The notes below the pieces were generated by a model. The model had not been told where the DNA came from. It searched no databases and worked only from the letters and a program-made list of their open reading frames with translations. A DNA stretch of 64,000 bases from Oscarella lobularis (lineage: Eukaryota > Porifera > Homoscleromorpha > Homosclerophorida > Oscarellidae), in the NCBI RefSeq assembly GCF_947507565.1, contig NC_089181.1, positions 3,171,614 to 3,235,613 on the forward strand, written 5' to 3'. Shown here piece after piece: positions 40,619 through 50,491 of the stretch (its first letter is position 1; each line of letters opens with the position of its first letter). Position numbers and translations under genes: made by a program.

Positions 40619-42579
40619 ATGGATTCCACGTACAGCGGTCGTCTTCTTGTCTGCAATGACAGGTACGGCGTTGCATTTTGCAATCAAGAAAAGCTGAACG
40701 TCGTCTACAAAGACGACGCCGTCCGCTGCGTGCCTTTCTCCAAATTCCGCGGCACGAAGACCGTCGAAATTGGCGAAACAGACCCCACATCGTACCCGTC
40801 CACAGTCAACAGAGCGCGCCTAGTCGCCAAATTTCCTCACATCGCTCCCAAAGAGATAAAAGGACAAGAATTTGCCAAACTTCTCGCGACTCCATGCCAG
40901 GCGTCATCGATCCCTTTCGATAAGCCCGAGCACAACGGAACTGCGTGGGAGGTCGGACTCGTCGACGTCGACGGACCGTCGTTGAAGTGCGTACAATACA
41001 ATTCTCTTCTCGTCACCGTTTCGAACAAGAAAGTGCACTCTATTCCCCTCGCCCGAGCTCAAGGAGCTGCGTTGAAGCGCATCGAACTCGAATCTCAAGA
41101 CCGTCAGCTCTACTCCCCTGACGACGTCTCGGAGCGCGTCGAAAACGCTCTTGAAGGAAAGGGGGCCCTCTTCGTCGACGACGCCGATTTCGTCGAATCG
41201 ATGTGCGTCAATCCCAAAGCAAATGGCACTATGATTGTCGTCGAATTTCCCATTCGAATGACTCGATACGGCGTGGTCGTGAAAAACGAAGACGGCTCCT
41301 TTGACGTCATTTATCGCCGAAGAATACCCTACAGCTATCCCATTCAAATCTCCTACTCCGACTTCGTTGTGAACGCTAGAAAGGTAAAGCTGTGGAAGCC
41401 ACCAAGAGAAAAAATTGATAAGCTTGGCTGCGAGTATAAGATCTATCCGCGTGCAGAGGTGGCTGAGCGAGCTCGCTCTGCTGTGAAACATGGAGCAGTC
41501 AAGGACAGCGCCATAGGAAATCTGGAAGAGGGTTTTCCTCCGGAAAAGTTCCTCCTGCAGATGTGCGTGCATACGGATGATTGGCGTTTGCTTGAGTGTA
41601 AGGTGAATCTGAATAAAGTGCTCGTGAGATTGTATCAGCCAGCAAAAGAGCTCAAAGCTGGAGACGTCGTTTGTTCTGAATCGCAGAACTTTGGTGTTGT
41701 ACACTCAATTACTGACGAAGGAGACGTTCTCTTGGGTCATTTTGGACCAGAGCCAGGTGGTGAGAAGAGTGTTCTGCTTGACCCATTGGGAGAAGAATGG
41801 AAAGGATGCATGTCCGGTAATCCTCAGCTGACGTCTCTTGAGGAATTTTCCAGCATGGAAAAGCCTTCATTCGTTTACAGAGTCGAATATATGAAGTGCG
41901 ATGCAGTCTGGGATGTTGAGACAATTCAGAAGCGAATTGTTTTAGCCGTTGAAGGCAATCTGCTTCCAGATGGAAAGCCCCTCCTGGCTCATCCCGTGCC
42001 CAAAGGATTCAATAGTAAGATTGTTCAAATTGAGTCAGGTCAAAATCGACTAGTTCCTGCCTATCATCAAATGAATTGGAATAGTGAAGACTGGGCCTTT
42101 TGGATAGTGAGAGGTCAGTCAGGCAAGTCTTGATATTTTACGTGGCATACAGTACTGTATAATCTTGACAATTGTTTTTAGACGCGGATGATGAGGACGT
42201 AGCCAGTGAAAGCTATCAGGGCTCTGCAGCCAAGGAAGCAGCTTCAAAGCTTGGCCACATTGTCAATAAGAGTCCCATGACTGGAGTAGTAGCGTATGGT
42301 CTACACCGAGCTCAAATTTCTCACATGTTTGAAAAGGGACTGATAACGGAAGCAGAAAGGGACATGCTAGTGCAGGCAGAAAATCAAGACATCAAACGCG
42401 GAGGAGCTCAGTTGGCTGTCATGGCGGGCGGTATACCTATTGCATTGATTCCTGTCGCTGGCCTTCCTCTCTCCGTTCTCTACGCTGTAGCTGTTTCTAT
42501 TCAAGGCAGCAGCATAAGGAAAAAGAAGAAAGAAAAAAGCATGAAAGACGCCATCTGGTCTAACAACAAAGAGTCTTGA
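40619..42579 (+). CDS. LRAT-like pseudoenzyme, type B (B5)
   Basis: Nearly identical to B3 across the coding region: one extra codon (VDVDG for VVDG) and only a handful of other changes, with Ser again in place of the catalytic Cys (WNSEDWAFWIVRG) and no first His. The intron donor has changed from GTGAGT to GCAAGT (intron 42123-42181), a functional GC-AG class site. The sequence upstream of the shared ATG is out of frame with the upstream extension seen in B3, which supports MDSTYSGR as the true N-terminus. The tail ends IWSNNKES instead of SSNNLKVKET. The near-identity contrasts with the diverged A-type neighbours and implies recent duplication or gene conversion. Confidence 0.8.
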
Positions 42580-43344
42580 GACAACCGCTCCTTTGGCGAG
42601 AGGTCATTGTTTACGCGTCTGGAGGGCATTAGGGAGGGTCTTACTAAGAAAGATGCATACCTAATTTTTAGGCGGGTCCTTTACTTGGAAAGCGTGCATT
42701 CCCACTCTTGGAAAGCGTGCATTTCTACTTGGAAAGTGTGCATTCCCACTCTTGGAAAGCATGCATTTCTAATTATTTGGTAATTAGGTTAGTGGACTCG
42801 GAAATGTCTTCGCTTTGCTTTTCAGCTTGCAGAGTCAACGCAGTGCCCTTGCTCCGACAGCCGGGACGAACTGGGGGCGTGCGTTAGTCGTTGAAACCGT
42901 CTCGCCTGCGCCCTCGCATGCGAAACAGTCTCTCGCCGGTCTCTCCCTGTGTCTCTCCTACATCTATGTCATTAATTATAGGAGGCATTCATTCCTGACA
43001 TTGTTCTGCCGTGCGTAGGCGCCGCCGATCTGGCACCGGCCGGGTCTCCCTGCAAACTGTACGGTGACTCGGAAGAGTCGGTCCGCGGTCGGTTTTTCAA
43101 ATACTAGTAGGTGTACCGGCTTCGATTATTCGCACTTCATTCACCATATGCAGATGAAGATGCCCCCGGGTGGGCGCTTGCATGAATTTCATATGTGGGA
43201 GACTTGGCTGTTGATTCGCATAAAGAGACGACTTCAAAGAATCGCTCTTTATATGGGAATGTTTTGCGCACGTATCTTCTGCATAAATAGAGGAGCAAAT
43301 AGAGGCGACTTATCATTTGTCACTCAGTTGTCTCTATACTCACC
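42580..43344. other. Spacer and promoter before array gene A6
   Basis: No intact gene. After the tandem repeat (42683-42770) there is a GC-rich part (42830-43110) with Cys-containing open stretches (QCPCSDSRDELGACVS; GSPCKLYGDSEESVRGRFF) that look like two exons of a decayed Cys-rich extracellular protein, but I could not name it. From 43240 it carries the family promoter: CTTTATATGG (CArG-like), TTGCGCACGT, and a TATA-like GCATAAATAG 60 bases before the ATG. Confidence 0.45.
42683..42770. repeat. 44-bp tandem repeat, two units of 24 + 20
   Basis: ACTTGGAAAGCGTGCATTCC-CACT alternates with CTTGGAAAGCGTGCATTTCT, twice, with single changes (GTGTGC, GCATGC). A higher-order direct repeat of unknown function. 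Confidence 0.9.
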
Positions 43345-45374
43345 ATGAATTCAGTTCAAGCTACTGCAACCGCTGGTACCTCAGCTGAACGGCAACGCCC
43401 TATTGAAGGCAGGCGGACATCGTGTCTCTCCGTTTACCTACCTGTTTACATGGTGCCATTGTTTTTCTAGATTCTTTGCCTCCATCTACTGATAGCGACG
43501 AAAGAGAAATTGTCTCAGTACAAATACGTTACAATGAGAATTTATATCAGTGTATTCCCTTTGACGGTGGCTTTGCTACTGTTCATCAAAAAAAGGTGAT
43601 GGTGATTAAAGCCAAAGCAGAAGAACCATTGCCAGTTGAATTCAACCCTTTCTTTGAGCTTCATGATACCGTTACGATTACAGAAGGTGTAACCAAGGCC
43701 ATTAAAGAAGGGCAAAAGTTCCTTGATGATGCTGAATTTGTTGAGATGATGTGCGTAAATCCTAAATCACACGGAGCCATGATTGTTGTCGAGTTTTCCA
43801 TTCGAAAGACTCGATACGGTGTTGTTGTGAAGAACGAAAGCGGCGACGGCTGGGACGTTATTTACCGACGGCGAATACCATGGAAAGCTCCCGTGAAGAA
43901 GTCATATTTAGAATTTACTAAAAATGCTACAAAAGTTACCATGTGGAAGCCTGCAACAGAAAAAGTACAAAAACTCTCAGACGGGTTTATGCTTCTCCCA
44001 AGTTCAGATGTTGCCGAGCGTGCTGAGGCAGCGTATGCTCAGAGCACTGTAACAAGCAGTGATATTGGCAGTGAAGGAAAATGCTATCCGGAGCAATTTC
44101 TTCTTCAAATATCTATAATTGCACTTGACTGGCGTCGAATGGAAACCGAAGTCTTGTATAAAAATGTTCTGGTGAGGATATACCAGCCTAGCAAACTCCA
44201 TCCCGGTGACATCGTCTTTGCTGGAAGACCGTTGGTCGGTGGGGCAGGCACTTACTATCATGCTGGAGTCGTTTATTCCAAGTCAGATGACGGAGAAGTA
44301 TTCATTGGTCACTTTGGCCCTGACAAGGACCCTAGAAAGAAATATAAAACCTGTATCGGCTGTCCTAAACTGACAACGTTTGATGAATTTATGCGTCAGA
44401 GTAACGGCAAGACGGCTAAAGGCATATATAGAGTTGAATACTTGAGAGACGGGTCAACTCACGACGTGGAACGAATTCGGGAACGAATTGAAAAATCCGT
44501 GAGGGGAGAACTACTTCCAACCGTGAAAAATGCTGAGCCAACCGAAGAGGAAATCACCAAAGAACTTCGAGACATTATCAGAATAGTCAAGTTGCCTGAT
44601 AAGACGCGCAAAGTACCTTGCTATCACCTAAAGAATTGGAATTGCGAGGATTGGGCCTTCTGGATTGTTCGAGGCGAAGAATCAAGTGAAGGTGCCGATC
44701 TAAATGTATGTCTAAGTGCAAGAAAAAAAACTGGTTTTATTTTAGAAAAGGCTCTGTCTGACGAAAGTGCTGAGAGTGAGAAAAAAGAGCTGTGTGATGC
44801 AGGAAAGAAGACAGGTAACCAGGACGAGAAAGCTTCTTCTGCTCAAGGCACTCAAGGCACCAACATCGCAGCCAACGTAGGACAGGTTATTGATAAGTCT
44901 ATTCCCGTTGCAAGCGCTGCTTGGGGCGTGGCAGAAGATTTCGCTCCCGCAGCAGCAAAAGTATTAGGACGAAATATTGCGAGAGGTTGTGGGAAGACGT
45001 TTCTTGCTTTGGGTTCTTCTGCAGGAAGAGCTATGTTTGGGGGAGCTGCGGTTGCAGTCAGTGCAACCGTTGAGGGGGTTGCTTACGGGGTAAACCGTTT
45101 CACAATAGCTAAAAACGCAGAAAAAGGCAAGATAACAGAAGCAGAAAAGAAGCTTCTCATCGACGTGCAAAACCAGGATGCCAAGTACGCAGCAGCTCAA
45201 GTTGGAGTAACTAGTGCCTGCATAGGGATAGCATTTATCCCAGTAGTTGGCCTTCCTATGGCTGGAATTTACGGTTTTGCTACTGCAGTGACCGGCCAAA
45301 GAATAAGAAACGCAAAAAAGAGAAATGCTATCAAAGATGCAATTTGGAAAAGCACCATTGAAGACAATGATTGA
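43345..45374 (+). CDS. LRAT/PLAAT-like multidomain protein, type A (A6)
   Basis: Best-preserved type A copy. Exon 1 MNSVQATATAGTSAERQRPI is followed by a GC-AG intron (43409-43470), then SLPPSTDSDEREIVS, the two repeats (FVEMMCVNPKSHGAMIVV; FLLQISIIALDWRRMETEV) and the LRAT-like domain with PGDIVFAGRP, TYYHAGVVYSKSDDGEVFIG and NWNCEDWAFWIVRG. The tail reads NIAANVGQVIDKSIPVASAA, FLALGSSAGRAMFGGAAVAV and GIAFIPVVGLPMAGIYGFAT. Both introns contain no stop and are in phase, so unspliced mRNA would still read openly from an ATG in the first intron through to the end; intron retention could make an alternative N-terminus and a linker insertion. Convergent with SNRPD2, about 100 bases between stops. 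Confidence 0.85.
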
Positions 45375-45476
45375 CTCCGTACTTATCAGTTGTTTGTTTA
45401 CCTAGTTTACCTAGCTCAAATCAGTATGCACATGTGCGCACGAATAGTTCAAATAAAAGTCACGATATCCCGTAAT

Positions 45477-45894
45477 TTATTTACCCGACGCGGCAGCAGG
45501 ATTTCGCAGCACTAGTATGACCGAATCTCCTCTCAAAAACAGTTTCGATATGTAACGGTCCTTATTCACAGGCTTCGCCTTCTTTTTTCCTTTCCCAGTC
45601 TTCGGCGTCTCCGTCCACATTTCCCTCACGTTCTCCAGAACCATGTTGCAATGACGATCGAACGCTTTGACGCGAGCAAGCAGTTTTCGGTTATTCCGGC
45701 AGTTGATCAGCACCTGCGTGTTCGCCTTCACCGATTGCGTGAGCAGAGAGAGCGGTCCCGTGTTGAACTCCTCTTTTTCGCGCAGAGACATTTCTTCCTC
45801 CGTCATCTCCCTTCTCGGCTTGTGCATTAGCCTGCGAACCCAAACGTCAAGCTACGCCTCTTCGAAAAGGTGTCAGAAAGACTTACGACGACAT
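45477..45894 (-). CDS. SNRPD2: Small nuclear ribonucleoprotein SmD2
   Basis: Core Sm-ring protein of spliceosomal U snRNPs. The large exon encodes [73 protein letters not shown] and [19 protein letters not shown], nearly identical to human SmD2, including the Sm1 and Sm2 motifs. A tiny first exon (ATGTCGTC, 45887-45894) spliced to CTAATGCAC gives MSSLMHKP, matching the human start MSLLNKP. Its last codons are duplicated as a scar at 35.9 kb. Confidence 0.97.
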
Positions 45895-45996
45895 TGTGCT
45901 TTCCAATCCTTTCTAGAAACAGCGATTGAGGTGGATTCCTTTCCGACCGTTTGGAAGTATTTCGATATCAATCGCGACGTAGCGCACGGTGGCATC

Positions 45997-46676
45997 ATGA
46001 ACACACGTAAGGCCCTGGCCGTTATAGCACTCTTCCTGGCTTGCAGCTTGGACGTTTGCGTCTCGGACTCCAAACTTCGAATCGGAGTAAAGAAGAGACC
46101 GGAGAAATGCGACATGAAAGCGAAAAAAGGCGACACATTGAGCATGCACTACACCGTGAGACAACCCTCTCATTTCTCGCCGTACCACATCAGTAATAGA
46201 CTCCTAGGGAACGCTAGAAGATGGGACAGAGTTCGATAGCAGCATCCCGCGTGGCGAACCGTTCGTTTTCACTCTGGGAGCCGGCCAAGTCATCAAAGGT
46301 AAGAACAGGAAGCGGAAGGGCAAGAGGAGGGATGACACGTAAGGGAACCTTGTTTATTTAGGATGGGATCAAGGCTTGATTGGGTAAATCGCCCAGAGGA
46401 AACGCTGGGCTGTGCATATATCTTTTTTCCTAGCATGTGCGAAGGAGAGAAAAGACGTTTGGTTATTCCATCAGAACTAGGCGAGAAACAAGTCAGAAAA
46501 TTGAAATTTTCTTAATTTTTTTCTTAGGTTATGGTGACAGAGGGGCACCTCCCAAAATACCAGGTAAAGAGCTTAGGTTTAATTATCTTCTCTTCAAGAT
46601 TTTTCTTCTTGCAGGTGGTGCGACTTTGATCTTTGAAGTGGAGCTTCTGCGCATCGAAAGAAAGCAGGATCTCTGA
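45997..46676 (+). CDS. FKBP2: ER-lumenal peptidyl-prolyl isomerase FKBP2
   Basis: FKBP-type cis-trans prolyl isomerase of the ER (FKBP13). The signal peptide [20 protein letters not shown] leads into [26 protein letters not shown], then [61 protein letters not shown] and [19 protein letters not shown]. The Tyr, Asp, Phe, Trp and Tyr ligands of the FK506 pocket are kept. The C-terminal KQDL resembles a KDEL-type retrieval signal (human FKBP2 ends RTEL). One exon is only 22 bases (46362-46383), encoding the WDQGLIG loop. Confidence 0.96.
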
Positions 46677-46863
46677 CTAAGTCATACCTGAAACTTTTTG
46701 TCTGTTGTTGCCAGAGGAACTGGATGTGGCATAAAAAAATGAGTAAGTCTCAATTAGTACACGTGCACATAGAATACGCAACCCCAGCTAGAAGTCCACA
46801 AGTTTATTTGATGCTCGTAATACTGTAGTACGAAGAGTAGGAGGTCAGCATATCACAAGTCCT

Positions 46864-47409
46864 TCATATGGGAGTCGGCTGAAATGAGGCCAAACGATTA
46901 GTCAGATGCATCTCATCGACGTAGCTAGATCAGAAAAATGTCAACTCTCTATCAGAGCAACTGCATATAGCCCCTTACTTCGTCATTGCACTGTTTATAT
47001 GTGGAAAACGCTTTTTCCTTCGCGTGCTCCAGCTCGGCCCCATCGACCAACCGGCTCCCCAGCGCGGCGGCACGTTCGCGCTCACCCACCCCTTCGACGG
47101 CAACATCTGTCGCAGAGTCGACCAATGCTCGTCGCGCGTCGCCTGCGACGAGCCCACTCCGCCGCGCGGCTCCTCGCAGGCGCGCGACAGCGTGCGAAGG
47201 GGCGGCTCGCCAATGGGAACCCAATGGGCCGGTGGAACGAGCGCGTCTTCGCTTTTCGTGATTTTGAAACGGGGAACGGGCGCCGTGCTTCTCGCGTCGT
47301 TCGGATTGTGACGTTGCAGCACCCAAACGGTTTCCGCGTTGCTCGCGCACAGATAGCGGCTGAAACCGGCGTACGTGTTCCTTTGTTGCCACTTACCGGT
47401 GTCAGCCAT
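46864..47409 (-). CDS. Orphan Trp/Arg-rich protein
   Basis: About 162 residues in two exons. It starts MADTGKWQQRNTYAGFSRYL, contains VPPAHWVPIGEPPLR, VSANVPPRWGAGWSMGP and FPHINSAMTNYVDEMHLTNR across the intron (about 46913-46980), ending LASFQPTPI. No signal peptide, membrane helix or known domain. Short Pro/Trp/Arg motifs with little regular structure recall microtubule inner proteins of cilia, but that is only a compositional hint. The coding status is supported by a clean splice junction in phase and a conserved-looking C-terminus. It shares a 97-base bidirectional promoter with the MSAP gene. Confidence 0.6.
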
Positions 47410-47506
47410 TCTACGGTCACCTCAGCAACGGTGGGGGGCAAGTGTACGTGCACGCGCGCGAGTTCATTCACGAGGTCCGGGGGCTTTGGCACCACGTTCT
47501 CAGCGG

Positions 47507-48377
47507 ATGTCGACGTGTCGGCTTCCTCTAGTCGGTCTTCTGGCTGTTTTAGTGGCGCTATGCGGCGCTCAGATGCTCGAGAAGCGCGTTTACTCGCCAA
47601 TTAAGGAAGACCTGCCGTACATTGCTTGCGAGAGCTGCCAGAAAGCCGTCAAAAGCGTCCATCGCAAAATAAACGAGCTAAGAAAAGAAAGTAAAGCTAA
47701 GGTACGACTGCAACGAAAACAATCGGCTTATCCAACCAATTGTCTATCAGTTATCCGAGGACAGCATACTGGAAATAGTCGAGAAAGTGTGCAATCCCCT
47801 TATCGAACACGGCGACTGGATACGTCGATTCGACGTATCCCTATCGAAGGGAAAAGTGAAACTCGTCGACATGGGCGCTCCATCGAAATGCCGACGCGAA
47901 TGCCGAACGATTGCGCGCGCGTGCGACGACGTCGTCGCCGACGCCGACACCGATTTGGCCGAGATGCTCTATCGCGATAAAATGAGCTTGGCTCAGATGA
48001 CGAATCGCGTCTGCTTGGAGCCGTGCAAGAGAAAACTCGGTCAAGTCGACAGACGGGACGTCGATGAGTATTTTGAGGAAATGGACGAGAAGGAAGCGGA
48101 ACGGGAACGACTTATGGAAAAAATGGCAGCGTAAGAAATTTAGAAATTTATTAATTTATGTATTGGAATTTCTAGTAGGGGAATGCCTGGATTGCCGGAG
48201 ATGTATGGGCCGGATGATCTTGCCGGTTTCAAGGACGCAAAAGAGACAAAGACAAAGGAAACAAAGAGAAGAAAAGCGTCGACGTGGTGGCAGTGGCTTA
48301 AAGATGGATTTAACGATGCCACTTCATGGGTTATAAGTCTGTTCTATACGTCATCCAATTCAAATGACGAATTGTAA
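47507..48377 (+). CDS. ER saposin-like MSAP protein (DUF3456, canopy-related)
   Basis: Luminal ER protein of the MIR-interacting MSAP / TLR4-regulator type. The signal peptide STCRLPLVGLLAVLVALCGA precedes LPYIACESCQKAVKSVHRKI, LSEDSILEIVEKVCNPLIEH, GDWIRRFDVSL, CRRECRTIARACDDVV, TDLAEMLYRDKMSLAQM and RVCLEPCKRKL, with the six-Cys saposin-like pattern. The C-terminal part, GMPGLPEMYGPDDL, a Lys-rich linker, and the final NDEL suit ER retention. It resembles plant AT1G42480-type proteins more than the shorter vertebrate CNPY1-4. Three exons. Confidence 0.8.
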
Positions 48378-48383
48378 CAAATT

Positions 48384-49386
48384 TCAAATGACTCTGTTTG
48401 GAAGTTCTTTGCCTTGCAGAGCAGCATCAACATTCTGAAGAAACACTTCAAACATCAGTTTTCTCGTCGTTGCAGTGGAACTAGCAATGTGCGGAGTAAT
48501 CAGCACATTGTCCATAGTCAATAAAGGATGGTCGCAAGGCAGAGGTTCGGGATCAGTGACGTCAAGAGCAGCACCTAAAAAGATAAATAGTTTCAGTTTC
48601 CCTAATTATTTCTTGTAGTTTGCCTGCAATTTTCTTCTCCTTCAGAGCTCGTACAAGCGCTTCCTGATCGACGACAGATCCCCTCGAAACATTAATGAAC
48701 ATCGCTGTCTCCTTCATGGCACAGAACTGATCCCAGCCAAACATTTTCGAAGTCTCTTTCCCGCCAGGCACGGTCACAACAACAAAATCGACGTTGCCAA
48801 GCAACTCGTTAAGGCTCTCGCAATACGTCGCCCGTACGGAAATCTCTTCGTCCAATGGCCGTCGTTTCCGATTATAATACATCACCTTCATGTTGAATCC
48901 TTGCGTTGCGCGTTTCGCCACTTCCGTTCCAATTCGCCCCATCCCCACGATTCCAATCGCCGATTCGCTCACCTCCTTTCCGAGCCAATCGAAGTCGATT
49001 TTCGTGAACATGGGATTGTGGGAACGCGCGTGGCCCTGCACCACGTTGCGCGCGGCGGCGAGAATCAAGGCGAAGGCGAAATCGGCGACCGACACTTCGG
49101 CGCCGGACAAGTTGCTCACTTGAACGCCGCGAGCTTTCGCCGCCTCCAAATCGATGTTATTGACGCCGACGCCGTGATTGACGATGGCTCTCACGTTGGG
49201 CAAATCGTCGATGAGCTCGTTGAGTTTCTCCTTGCTCGGTTTGTTGTAATAGACGACTATGGCGAGAATTTCGTCGCGTCGTCGCTTGAGATTTTCGACG
49301 TCGTGTTCGAAGACGACGTCGTAGTTTTCGTCGAGGCGACGCTGGAGGCTTTCGGGGAATTTTATGTCGCCTTGTAAGACGGCCAT
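48384..49386 (-). CDS. D-2-hydroxyacid dehydrogenase, copy 1
   Basis: NAD(P)-dependent 2-hydroxyacid dehydrogenase of the GRHPR/phosphoglycerate dehydrogenase superfamily. It starts MAVLQGDIKFPESL and has AIVNHGVGVNNIDLEAAKAR, Rossmann motif GIVGMGRIGTEVAKRA with a basic YNRKRR after strand 2 favouring NADP, catalytic Arg in INVSRGSVVDQEALVRAL, Glu in DVTDPEPLPCDHPLL and His in NVLITPHIASS. Ends ELPNRVI. Two exons. Substrate cannot be told; glyoxylate/hydroxypyruvate is most likely by superfamily. Head-to-tail duplicate at 49436. Confidence 0.88.
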
Positions 49387-49435
49387 GCCAACACGTGGTC
49401 TTGCACGTGTTAGGTAAAGAATACAAAATTAATTA

Positions 49436-50432
49436 TCAAACGAGTCTGTTTGGTAGTTCCTTGTTTTGCAGAGCGGCATCTACATTCTCCATGCACACGT
49501 CAAACATTTTTCTTCTGGTCCTCGTCGTAGCACTTCCCAGGTGAGGAGTGATCAGAACATTTTCCATCCTCAAAAGAGGATGATCAGGAGGCAAAGGCTC
49601 GGGATCCGTCACATCGAGAGCAGCACCTACGAGACAACGTATCAATCACGCAAATCAAGAATCGACGCGCTCCCTTGCCTGCAATTCTCTTCTCATTCAA
49701 AGCCCTAACAAGAGCATCCTGATCGACAACCGTCCCTCGCGAAACATTGACAAAATAAGCCGTCTCCTTCATAGCACAAAACTGCTCCCATTTAAACAAT
49801 TTTCTAGTCGCCTCTCCACCAGGAACCATCACCACAACAAAATCAACCTGACCCAGCAATGCATTGAGCTCTTCACAGTACGTAGCCTTCACTGTCGCCT
49901 CTTCTTCAACTGATCGTCGCTTTCTGTTATGATAGAAAATCTTCATGTTGAAGGCTCTCGCTCGTTGCGCTATTTCCATCCCAATCCGTCCCATGCCCAC
50001 GATTCCGATAGCGGAACCGCTCACTTCCGTTCCGTGCCAATTCGGTTGCAGGCGAGTGTAGGTCGGATCGTGCGAGCGCGCGTTACCCGTCACGACGTGG
50101 CGCGCCGCGGCGAGAAGCAAGGCGAAGGCCATTTCGGCGACCGCCGCGTTGAGGCAATCCGGCGTGTTGCTCACTTTGATTCCGCGAGCTTTTGCCGCCT
50201 CCAGATCGATGTGGTTCACTCCGACGCCGTGATTGACGATCGCTTTCAAGTTGGGAAGTTCGTCCATCAGTTTTGTGAGCTGCTCGCCCCCCGGCGTGCC
50301 GTAGATTAGAATTACTTCAATATCAGCGCGCCGCTTATCGATTTTCTCCCCATCGTGGAAGTATACGACGTCGTACGATTCTAAGCGGCGCTCGCATTCG
50401 GGGAAGAACAACTTGCCCTGCAGAATGGCCAT
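49436..50432 (-). CDS. D-2-hydroxyacid dehydrogenase, copy 2
   Basis: Paralogue of copy 1 with the same intron position. MAILQGKLFFPECERRLESY, NHGVGVNHIDLEAAKARGIK, VSNTPDCLNAAVAEMAFALL, GIVGMGRIGMEIAQRARAFN, then FVNVSRGTVVDQDALV, GAALDVTDPEPLPPDHPLL and NVLITPHLGSATTRT contain the catalytic Arg, Glu and His. The NTPDCLNAAVAE motif is closer to the family norm (NTP-x-x-x-x-x-x-VAE) than copy 1 (NLSGAEVSVADF), so copy 2 is more likely the conserved enzyme. Its start is 59 bases from the DRC7 start on the other strand. Confidence 0.88.
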
Positions 50433-50491
50433 ATGTTTGTCCGGGGTGTGGTAAGCATCCGGGCTGTTTCGGTTGTAGCTTAGAAACGGCG

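Noticed and set aside
42683-42770. CRISPR-like repeat array
   Set aside because: Repeats abut without unique spacers and the genome is eukaryotic; it is a simple tandem repeat.
46906-47604. Several overlapping 140-230 codon frames on both strands
   Set aside because: GC-rich exon sequence of two divergent genes opens multiple frames. Only the minus frame ending at the splice to NYVDEMHLTNR and the plus frame with the signal peptide at 47507 continue into coherent exons.
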